A DNA stretch of 64,000 nucleotides from Pristionchus mayeri (Eukaryota; Nematoda; Chromadorea; Rhabditida; Neodiplogasteridae), in contig BTRK01000003.1 of the NCBI GenBank assembly GCA_036245805.1, forward strand, positions 22,099,292 through 22,163,291. The letters run 5' to 3'. Below, one piece after another: positions 26,325-36,048 of the stretch (position 1 is the stretch's first letter; every line of letters starts with the position of its first letter). The notes under the pieces were generated by a model, which was not told the DNA's origin, did not search any database, and worked only from the letters and a program-made list of their open reading frames with translations. A program made the translations under genes and the position numbers.

Positions 26325-26325
<1 letters not shown>

Positions 26326-26326
<1 letters not shown>

Positions 26327-27488
26327 TCTCGAGCTTAGCCTGCTTACTAGGATATCTCCTGGTGAGAGAACGGAATGGATAATGAGGCATTCTACGCTTA
26401 TTTTATAAGTAAGTTAATTCGGTTAAGAAAATGCATCATGCTCTAGATTTTTTCAACGATAATAACTTATGGAACCATGGAGACATTACAGATTGTGGGA
26501 GCTTCGAAGAACAAATTCCAATGTCAAAGCAGTTAAGTTAGGGTGTAACTGTGAAAGATGATAAGCTGATAAAGATAGGGTATCTCAAATTGAGCGAACG
26601 GAGACGTCTCCCTTCCCTCGATTACGATACCTAATCTATTGAATGATGAAAGGGAAGAGCCGACTGCGAGTGATAAATACCTTTGTCAGTCAAGGGGAGG
26701 AGGAAGGAGAAGAAGAAAGAGAGGAGAAGGAAGACTAATGAGGCTACCGTAATCGAGTGAAGGGAATGGAAGGGAGGAGGAAAGAGGAATCGATAGTATC
26801 TCGAGATTGGAGAGAAGAGGGGAAATGAGCTGCGATGGTGGAAAGAACAAAGAAAGGAGAGAATAACTAGTTGACGAAATTGAAAAAATTGAGGGACTTG
26901 CGATTGAGGGACTGAGAATACTCTCGTATGCGCGTCCAATTTGAGTAGGAATCAAACTTGGATACAAGCTTTGGAAACGCCTTTTTGCCTGATTCAAACT
27001 TGAAATTATGCTTGTAGCGTCAAACGGATGAACATTGGATGTACAGCTTGATTCGGGAATCCCAAAGTGGACCAACCAATTTCCCAACATGGAAGCAGGC
27101 TTGTGGTACCTTGGAACAGCGCAGCAAAGAAAGGAGAAGGGTTTAAATTAATACCAATGCAAGCCTTCCTCCTTTGGAAGCTAATTGCAATTAATACTCA
27201 TGAGTTTCTCATATCTTTGAATCAATGTTGAATTTGAAATTATGACAGGATTTTCATAACAAAGCTTCTGATGCGTATAAATGTTGAACATATAACACTA
27301 GAATTTGAGAAACATGGAGGTTTCTCGTTTGCAAAGTTTTTGGATTTAGACAAAATCACCAAGCACAATACCAGACAGATCGTTCTTCTGAACCGATAAG
27401 AATGAAGCAATACTGTCATTGATAGAGTTGACTTGGACTTGAAAGGGCTTCCGTAGAAGAGAATACATAAGAACAGAAAAATTCGAAT
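26326..27488. other. Intergenic region without recognised genes
   Basis: 1.2 kb of mixed composition. G/A-rich at 26690-26830. Open frames on the minus strand here (26631-27090) are Ser/Leu/Pro-rich translations of the pyrimidine strand and lack any family signature. Confidence 0.5.
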
Positions 27489-27966
27489 CGAACATATAAG
27501 GGGGGTGCGTTCCTTGTTTTCGCAAGTATGAATCGGTTCAAAAAAAAGAAAAGGTTTCAAATAGTTTAATTTTTGTTGTTAAAGTTACCCAACAAGGACG
27601 AAACCCTGATCTCACCCTGATCCCGTCGCGTGTGCGAGAGAGTACGCAAAAGTGAGAGAGCGCGGATCATTTCCGGCTTTCCCTTGAGGCTATTATTGAT
27701 TTTTAGCATTTTTGTATATTCATTCTATACTAATTCAACCATCGGCTATTCGATGGAAGACAAAAAATAATGGGTCAATTTCGTCCTTGTTGGGTAACTT
27801 TAATGGTTTAAATCGGTTCATCCATTGCATTTGTAAAAGTAGATGCAATGGATGAACCGATTTAAACCATTAATAACAAAAATTAAACTATTTGAAACCT
27901 TTTCTTTTTTTTGAACCGATTCATACTTGCGAAAACGAGGAACGCACCCCCCTTATATGTTCCATC
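27489..27966. mobile_element. Palindromic MITE carrying a nested TTAA MITE
   Basis: The outer element has inverted arms: about 27489-27580 (ATAAGGGGGGTGCGTTCC, then AAAAAGAAAAGGTTTCAAAT) against 27870-27966. An inner hairpin at 27803-27872 repeats AATGGTTTAAATCGGTTCATCC in both orientations. The TTAA MITE at 27583-27799 sits inside the left side of the loop, so it inserted later. Confidence 0.75.
27583..27799. mobile_element. MITE with TTAA target duplication, copy 2
   Basis: A 217 bp relative of the element at 10932-11158, in the same orientation. It is flanked by TTAA on both sides, with termini AGTTACCCAACAAGGACGAA and the reverse complement. The interiors of the two copies align almost throughout; this copy lacks about 10 bp near the centre. 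Confidence 0.82.
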
Positions 27967-29170
27967 TTCAATATTTATGGGAAAAGAGGCCTAGCATCTA
28001 TGCGGGAAAAAACTTACATCTCAAATCTCATAAGCTTTAAACTTAGATAAAATGAATGAAAGTAGATAATGATATCTGGCTAGCATTGATTGCAGGGCAA
28101 ATGCTATGAGAAAAAGAATTAAATAAGTTGATTCCCACCAAATAATATCAATGGAAGATGAGGACTGGAGTCTGGTAGTCCCCAATGAGTGGTGGCCACT
28201 TCATTGTCACCCATTGTTTATCACTCTCTCTCTCTCTCTCTCTCTCTCTACCGTACCCTCGAGGGACTCGATCCTCTCTCTCCTCTCGAGAGTCCCTTCT
28301 GATTTATTCGTGACAAACGCCGCCGCTGAGCACGATTTATGAATGTTGGAGGAGAAGTCGAGAGGGAAAGAGGATCGAGTGAGAAGTGAGTGGCATTGAA
28401 GTGATAGCAGATAGGGACCAGTCAAGGAGGGCTAATCGATAACATGCGAACTACCGTACCCTGAAGATTCCTCTACCGAAAGAAGGGGGGGGGCTAAGTC
28501 TTCCCTAAATCATCGCAAAGTTGAGTGCTTAGGATACCCCTATTGAGGAATTAAAGGGTGAAAGGGCGAATTCGAAGTGAGGAATGGGAAGGAAGGAGGG
28601 GTTCAACCAGAGATGGAAAGGAGGAGATTACGGTAGTAGAGACACGTCAGAGGAAAGAGTGCGAACAAGGGAAGAGAGAAGAGAGGAGAGGAGAGTGCGG
28701 GGAGAGCTCTCCCCATAGGAGAGAAGGGAGGGGAGGGAGATATATCATATCCAGATGTGATGTCACTTATGGGGATGGGCAACAGATATGAGTCACTGTA
28801 AACGAGAAGGAGGTGTCAAGAATGTTGAGTAATCATTAAACTGCAGCAGTTACAATGCCTTTCTTTCCAATGTTTGAAAGGCTTCACCAATACTTTATTC
28901 TATACGCAGAACTCAATCGCAATAATCCCACTCATCTTTTTTTTTGAATTTCTCCTCTGAACCAATAAAATGAATACAGCGAATTTATTGTATCACAGGA
29001 AATGAGATCTACAACATGTAATGAGGTAAAACGGGATATCTTACATTCACACGGATAAATTATTTAAAAAATTGACTATCAACATACAAGGGGCGTCTAT
29101 TCACAGGATAAATTCCCTCACTGGTTAGAAGGTAGAGAGGGTGTTAAATTGAGAGATCTTCTTCTTCCCT
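27967..29170. other. Intergenic region downstream of lig-4
   Basis: 1.2 kb with a CT/GA microsatellite near 28226-28248, TACCGTA motifs at 28249 and 28452, and a G/A-rich block at 28560-28740. No gene was recognised. Confidence 0.5.
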
Positions 29171-32100
29171 CTACTCGATCTCGAAGGTTCCCGGTACGGA
29201 GTGGATCAGCTCGTCCTCACTCCTGCAATTGATCTCTCCATTGGATAAGGACACCAACAATGTCTAGACTCGTTAAACCTCCGAGGTGTATTCATTAGTC
29301 CCCCCTCTCCCCCTCCTCAACTGACCACTTCTCGATTCTTCCCATATCTTCACATCTCATCAGCCATTGGACATCCACTACAGTCCACTGGTTCTTCCCC
29401 GTGACCATCCTAGTCCGTGGATGGGATCGAGTGATCGCCACCACTAGATCCGTCCCTGATACTGCAATCAACCATTCACTTCAATCAAGATTACCCTATA
29501 TAACACCTGAGAGCTCTGGGCACACAATTTGCTGCATAATAATATTCATGAACGTAAATCAAGGAACCATAGTTTGTTAGTAAAGCGTGTATAATATATT
29601 TCCGGAAAGCAAAAAGAGTCATAGAAAATAATCGAATCATTTTATTGAAGTTACTGGTATTTCCTTCTCTTCTCACCTGGATTGGCGACGTTCTTGGCTC
29701 CGAATCTGTCGAGGATCTTGAAGGCACGCTCCCGCTGTTTGCTGTCCACGCCCTGCAGGGAGCACACACTTACATTATTACTGAGGAACAACTACTAAAT
29801 TTTTTTTTCTTTTGAAAAATGGCAAAACTAGCGACCTTCGGTCGCTACGTGGTTCGCGGGGTTGTGTGATAAGGATAAATGTTGTGCACGACTGGTGAGA
29901 GCCTGCTTAAAACGTTGTAAAAGGCTCGTGAGGCCTCGGGCGATCCGAAAAAGTTGGATTGGGGCTTCGCCCCATTCCAACTTTTTCGGATCGCCCTCGG
30001 CCTCACGAGCCTTTCACAACGCTCACGCTGCGGGGAGTGAGAGCAGGTTGGGAAGTATTTTTGAATAAATTCCGCAAGTAATGTCAGTCAACCAAAAAAC
30101 GAGAATTACGTAAAATTGAATAGTAATGATGTAAGGCCAAATTTAAAAGTAGAGGTCACGGGAGTTAGAATGGTGGTCCAGTTCCGGGGTCTGGGCGACC
30201 ACTTTGAAGCGATTTATGGCCAAAAAGCGATTATTGCATCATGTTGCATAATGATGACGTAACTCCAAATTTTGAAAGAGCTCACTCTGGGGTGTCTAAT
30301 GGTCAAGGTCCGGAGTCTGGGTGACCACTTTGAAGCGAAATATGGGCGAAAAACGATTATTGCATCATATTGCATTATGATGTTGTAACGCCAAATTTTG
30401 AAGGTACTCACAGTGGTGCACCGCCTGGTCAAGGTCCGAGGTCTGGACGATGTTTTTGATGCGAGCTATGGGCAAAATTGGAGATATTGCGTAGTGATGA
30501 TGCAATATTGCGTCATGATGATGCAATCGATATAGAATTTGAAATGGCACGCCAAGAGGGTTCGTTTGGTCCAAGACTTAGCCTTCTACGATGAGTTTGA
30601 GCTGAGATATTCGCGAAAAACGAGTGTGACAGACAGACAGACGAACGGACAAACAGACGTTTTGTCTTTTTTTCTACATAGTAATCTAATAGAAGCCAAA
30701 AAATAGAGTGGTCAATGTCGAACCTGCAGTACACAGACAGTTCTTCCAGCGAGTGGACTTCCTTCCGCCACCTCACTCTCCTCCTTCTTCTCTCTCTTTG
30801 TCGGAATCACTGGAAAATTAGGATGACCATTTGGCTTTCATCTCCTTTCCTATGTTTAACAATTCGCTTCAAATGGATACAGAGTCACAAACACAATGCG
30901 TGATATACCCCCCCCCCTTCTGCTGACCTCCCTCATTGCTCTTCTTCCTCTTCCTCTCTTCTGCTTCCTCCATCTTCTTCGCCTCTTCCTCATCTGGTAA
31001 TCGACACTCTCGCAGCACCTCAACCACTCTAATTACCAATCATCATACCTTTTTTTCAAGGATCTTTCATTTAAACTTTCATCGTACATGCCCTTTCTCT
31101 CACCTCAGCCAATTCGTCGAAGTGTTCGACTGAATCGATCTCATCGAGTGGCTTCTCCCTGATGCATCTAATCACGGGATCGACCAGCGTCCTTCCCCTC
31201 AGCGAATTGCACGTCACTTCCACCACCTCAACCATCCAAGTATACCTCGGCCCTTGCCTCATTGTAACTGACAGTCATGTGATGGGGATGGACGAATCCT
31301 CCCTTGCCCTCTCGCTTCTCTTCCCTTACTCCATCGATGCTCTCGTGGGGTTCGGCTGAGAGGGGACCGCCACGGATCGCGTCCTGCCACGACACACTGG
31401 TACTATGGTAGATAGTTGAGAGTCTATTGTTCACAATAAATGGAGTAAAACACAACGACCCCTTGACCGCCCTCGTACTACCTCGTAGATCTTCTTCCTG
31501 TCCAGGTCCTCCAATCCCATGGAGACACTCCCCACGACGACCATCTTCGAGGAACCTGACATCACATGCTATCTACGGGATATATGTCTTTGTGAGCGGA
31601 GCAACAAGTGGCTGTAAGTGGCTGTCGACTGACCTTCCTCCTGGGCCTTGGCTGCTAGCAGATACTTGTCCTTTCCATTCACTCCCTGACGGGGGAAGAT
31701 GGCCACCACCGCCAGATCGAGAGAGTTAGACGACGCCAGATTTGGCTTCAACTTGTACCTAAGAGTGGGAGAATTAGATTGAGAAGAAAGACGAATCTAG
31801 TTCAATGGAGGAATCCCGATAAAGACATTACTATAACCTAATGCATTGTGAGAAACAACGACTTGTAAGCAGAACCATCACACACAAAATGAAATAGATA
31901 AAAGTGCATACCATCCATTGATCTTGGCTCTTGATCCGGGAATATAGGGGCCAGTCATTGCCTTGACCACGATTCCCTCCTCGTTCTTCTTCATCGCCTC
32001 GGCGAAGAAGTTCTCCACTTCACCTCTGCAGACTTTTAGCTAACAATGATGCTTGGCCAGATAACTTAATTATTCAGTATTGAAATGGATAACTGATTAC

Positions 32101-34183
32101 CGTACCTCGAGCTCATGATCTGCCTCTTGGCAATGTAGATTGTGTCCTCTGCCTCCTTCTTCAGCACTCCTTTCTCGAGAACCTTCAGAGATAATGGATA
32201 GACAAATTCAAAAAGGTCAGCAATGTACTATAAAGCTCAACTATTCGATTCAGAAGGTTGGAGCAAGACACAAAATGCTTCTTACTTATCGTGCCATATA
32301 ATCATTTTTCAACGGATTCATATGTTTCTGATAACAAAGATAAAAATGTGGTTCCACAAATGAGAGTAGTAACGTGGAGAAGGAAACAGTTCCTCTACCT
32401 TGATCCTTTCCTCGAGTGGCACATTCAGCAGAGATCGTCCATTGTAGTAGAGGACATCGAAGAGAACGACGGCGATTATGACCACTTCCTTCCACTCGGG
32501 GACCCTCCGGAACGAGTACGTATGCCCATCCGAAGCAGGCGTGTTGTGACGACCTGAACCATCAGAGAACAAAATAGAGTAAGCGTATGGAGAGCATCAA
32601 GATAACAATCCCGATAGCACGGAATAAACCTCATTCACTGCATCAACTACTTTTCCAATACATTTTCGAATTCGAGAATTAACAGCCAGAGAATGTTTCT
32701 CGTACTCACATATCTTCTTCGTTCCCTTATCGTAGAGTACCAATTCGCAGTCCAGCACACAATTGACACACGAATCGAGGAAGAAGGAGTGGATACGATT
32801 GGATATCGATCCATCCTTCGAGGAAGCACCGTAGTCTCCAGAGAAATCCTTTCCGTTTCGAGTGAAGTACCTTAAGTATTAAATTGCTTAAAATTGTTGG
32901 TGAAGTCCTGTGGAAGGACAAGAGTTCACACAACCTATGACAAGGATTATAGAGTACCAGCTTTTTTATTAAATTTAACTATCCTAATTGTAAGACAAAC
33001 TCTATTCGACAAAGAATGCATTGAATAAACAAGCTAACTTGTAGTTCTCCTTGTCCATCTTGTGCAGCAAGACGTGCTCCCCATCGTACTTCATCTCCAC
33101 ATAGAATTCCTTCCCAGAATGAGCAGCAATCTGAGAGAGATCACAAATCAACCATGATTGAACGTGCGTTTCTTCATAAGGTAAATCGAACATTGCATAT
33201 TCAGTATTGATAAATGAGAAGGTAACTCGCACAGGTTGCCACCAATCTGTCAGTCGCGGCAATCGGGCCAGTAGCATCGGGCGGAAATTGCGACCGAGAA
33301 TGGTGCCGGCCGATGAAATGTCCTCGAGCACTGCTGCAAGAAGATATCCACTCCACCATCCGACTACAGTAACCACGCACCCGATAGACTCCTGGAGTGT
33401 GTCCATCTATACACCGCATCGTTGCCAAACAAGGAGAGCAGACTGTTCGAAGGAGCTCCGATGTAACTCTAAGTATCAACACATTTTGCTAATCCCATCA
33501 AAAAAGAAATACAAAGCATACAATTTTCATACAGCGTACCTCAACATTTCGTATGAGAATATTGAATATCCAAATGAGTTCTTCCTTTCCACAATGGAGG
33601 AAGAGATGCTGGAAGTCGGAATCATCTAAAGATCAAAAAATTCAAATGTAGGATTCGATGTGATACCGTATACCTGGGTCTTTCATCTCCCTGTTTGCCA
33701 TTCGATCGAGAGTATCGCTTACTATAGCTACGGTAAGATCATCAGGCTTCTTCTTCATCCGCCCCACAACCTCATCGGCCAGTTTCTCCACTGCTCTGTG
33801 CCTACCCTGCATTTCCAATTCGTGTTTGGACGTGTTGGTAAGGGTGACTAACCATGGTATCAAAGCAGACCAGCTTGTTTGAAGGCACACCAAGCAGTTT
33901 TCCCACTCTCTGCGACAATTTTTTCTGCAACGAAGCGTTTATATAATATGATAGAGATGCAACTTACGTCTCCTATGTCGAATCGTCGCTCGGGATCCAG
34001 ATCCGAGACAATAATGCGAAGGAAAGGGAGCAATTCCTCATTTTGGAAGGAATCATCACTTTTCCACTGCTTGAAGAACTTCTCGAATTCGCGTTTCCTA
34101 TCAGATGACTGAGTACACTTCTTGAGGCGTCGCAGAAGCTCACAGAAGTCGGAAAATTTTACTAATTCCGATAGGGGAGCCAT
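29171..34183 (-). CDS. lig-4: DNA ligase IV (ATP-dependent), 19-exon model
   Basis: Nuclear ligase that seals double-strand breaks in non-homologous end joining. Exons (minus): 34183-33968, 33924-33853, 33806-33674, 33625-33540, 33468-33381, 33333-33227, 33130-33039, 32870-32710, 32553-32399, 32182-32106, 32025-31912, 31758-31634, 31555-31482, 31383-31104, 31018-30928, 30809-30724, 29752-29677, 29461-29329 and 29222-29171. About 738 residues. Catalytic core: motif I KYDGEH (Lys248 as adenylation site), KYFTRNGKDF, motif III VLDCELV, FDVLYYNG, motif IV EEGIVVK, motif V WYKLKP, then one BRCT domain (AGRTVCVLQ ... DVQWLMRC). Oddities: His replaces the motif I Arg, Cys replaces the motif III Gly, and exon 14 needs a one-base frame change near 31228. 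Only one BRCT was recognised; the vertebrate enzyme has two. The gene is divergent from cox-6B. Confidence 0.9.
29830..30668. repeat. Repeat cluster in lig-4 intron 16
   Basis: The 971 bp intron holds two structures. At about 29912-30020 is a near-perfect hairpin: AGGCTCGTGAGGCCTCGGGC and GCGATCCGAAAAAGTTGGAT pair with their reverse complements around GGGGCTTCGCCCC. At about 30170-30560 there are three to four diverged tandem units of about 126 bp, marked by GGTCAAGGTCCGG-like starts and GCGATTATTGCATCAT. A GACAGACAGACAGAC microsatellite follows at about 30627-30655. Confidence 0.75.
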
Positions 34184-34721
34184 TAGAGCAAGGAGCTGTT
34201 ACTACGGTACTGGACGGATAACCGTCGTTAGAGCCGGGGAAAAGGATTCGTGAACGCAGTGAACTTTCCAAATTTCCAAATAATAATATGTACAGCTATT
34301 GGCACAATTCCAGAATTTGAACTGTAAGGGTCACACAACTTAAACCTGGAAACGGTAGTTCCGCCTCACCGCGCGCATCACACATCCGATTCTGATCTAT
34401 CGATTTTTTTCATTTTTGTTGTATTGTTCTCTTATAGTCTAGTTGTCATCTAGTAGCAACCCAACTAAGAAAGAAATGCTTAGGGTTATTCAATAATATG
34501 CAATTTTCTCGTTAAATCTAGCACGTAACATATTGCGTACGTGCATAGTGAAAGTTTGCATTTGCCTAGAATCGATTGCGTGCTATCGACGAAGCTAGCG
34601 TTTATCTCGTCCCATTTATTGATTTTGTTCTTTTACTGACTGGTTGCTGATTTTCCAACGTATGTTGAGTTCTCAATGCTTTATTTATTTTGCCGGTTAA
34701 TTTCCATTGGTAACCTTGCAG
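34184..34721. promoter_or_regulatory. Divergent promoter region, lig-4 / cox-6B operon
   Basis: 538 bp between the lig-4 start codon (minus) and the cox-6B start (plus). It must hold both promoters if the gene models are right. I see no clear TATA box; A/T-rich stretches lie at 34255-34320 and 34395-34520. The sequence TAACCTTGCAG just before the cox-6B ATG is a good acceptor, suggesting spliced-leader addition directly at the start codon. Confidence 0.5.
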
Positions 34722-35841
34722 ATGCCGGCTGATATCGAGGTCCCCGCCACGATGAACGAGCGTCTCGAGAAGCACGCTGAGGAAGGAGGCATGGTTCTCC
34801 GTAACCCCGATTCTCCCGAATGGTTCAACAAGGAGCACAACGAGAAGCTCCAGAAGGAACTTCTCTGGGCTGCCCCTTATGATGCTCGCTTCCCCCAGGT
34901 GCGTTTTCTGACAATATGGCTTCCACTTCCTACTGTTATTTTATCATCATATTTTATCATCAGCTCGTAATAGTTCGGACTGCACACTTGACCATTATTC
35001 TGCCCAACTAAATATTTCTTGACATTTCAGGTGCGCAAGCAGCGTCAGTGCTTCGCTTACTACGTTGACTTCCATCGTTGCAAGGAGCTCATGGGAGAGG
35101 AGTACAAACCCTGCAAGTTCTTCCAGAACGTCTACCAGGTGATTGCGGTTTGTGTACATCCAATGAAAAAATATAAAAGTATAAGCCATCCATAATTAAC
35201 GATCGAACTCATATGTTCTGTTGCCATGAATAGTTCTACTTACTTATTCTACAATATAGCAATATGGCTAGCTTGCAATATATGACGCCTCTGCCTGTGT
35301 TTTTGCGCGGTTGCGGTAGTAATGACGTACTTTTTGGAATAAATTAAGCCGTTTTTGAGAAATGAGCATGTCTAAATGGATCGATTATAATTCAATTTTC
35401 ACCTTTTACTTTTAGATATTATAGTAACGTAAAGATAAATAATTTTCATTGATAAATACATCAGATCGGCATGATCGCCAATCAATTTCTGTCCTTAGTG
35501 ACATAACTGTCAAATTTTAGGATTATCCTGTGCTTATATAAATGCGATTTCGTTGGGATTACATGCGAATTGAATATGTCCTCATTATCGCCCTTCAGAA
35601 CCCATTAGCCGAAGCTTCTAAAATTTGACATTTATTCTTTGTGCCAGACATTGCTCGTTTTCTGTGCAAACGGCGTCTTATTCTTAGGCGAACGGGCGCA
35701 TATGTGTTTAAATTTTAAATTTTCCATTTCACTTCTAAAGATTATGTCGGCTATTTACAGGACTTCTGCCCTAGCTTCTGGGTCGAGAAGTGGGATGACC
35801 TCGTCGCGGAGAAACGTTTCCCCGCCAAGTTCGACCGTTAA
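34722..35841 (+). CDS. cox-6B: Cytochrome c oxidase subunit 6B
   Basis: A 121-residue subunit of respiratory complex IV on the intermembrane-space side. Exons 34722-34898, 35031-35138 and 35761-35841, all phase 0. The twin-Cys motif is complete: CFAYYVDFHRC (Cys66-Cys76, CX9C) and CKFFQNVYQDFC (Cys87-Cys98, CX10C), which form disulfides after Mia40-type import. SFWVEKWD and FPAKFDR match the family C-terminus. There is no presequence, as expected for a CX9C protein. AATAAA at 35902-35907 is a likely poly(A) signal. The next gene starts 207 bp after the stop on the same strand, an operon-like spacing. Confidence 0.95.
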
Positions 35842-35901
35842 TAGACTGATCTACCCAGCTAACCGTACATTGACTTTAGATAGCCACATTGTACACGAGT
35901 G

Positions 35902-35907
35902 AATAAA
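35902..35907 (+). terminator. Poly(A) signal AATAAA of cox-6B
   Basis: AATAAA lies 61 bp after the cox-6B stop and 142 bp before the next start codon. This fits 3' end formation coupled to trans-splicing of the downstream gene. Confidence 0.6.
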
Positions 35908-36040
35908 GTTTGAGTAAATTGACTATGCAACTTGTTGCACTTCCGTTTTTGCACGACGTTACATTCGTCGAAAGTATCTAAGGAAAGATGTTATAATCTG
36001 ATAAAAGTGGTGACTCATATGAAGTACATCGAACTGCTTA

Positions 36041-36048
36041 TAGCCATA
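36041..36048 (+). other. Probable trans-splice acceptor of the NDUFC2-type gene
   Basis: CTTATAG ends at 36043, five bases before the ATG at 36049. It would exclude an upstream in-frame ATG at 36019. Assignment as an SL2-type site is inference from the 207 bp spacing to cox-6B. Confidence 0.45.

Larger units (their letters stand above)
23150..26325 (+). mobile_element. Non-LTR (LINE) retrotransposon, 5'-truncated and internally duplicated
   Basis: The element encodes the C-terminal part of an apurinic-type endonuclease (VTGDFNLPDINW, MSDHSTVEF) followed by a reverse transcriptase (NYRPISITSFF, DEQYGFRK, SGVPQGSVLGPLLF, MYADDIKIY). It ends in a short 3' region and an (AT)n run (26291-26324), typical of target-primed insertion. 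A 553 bp tandem duplication (24016-24568 repeated at 24569-25121) breaks the reading frame. I would place it in the CR1/Jockey-like group, but not confidently. Confidence 0.9.
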
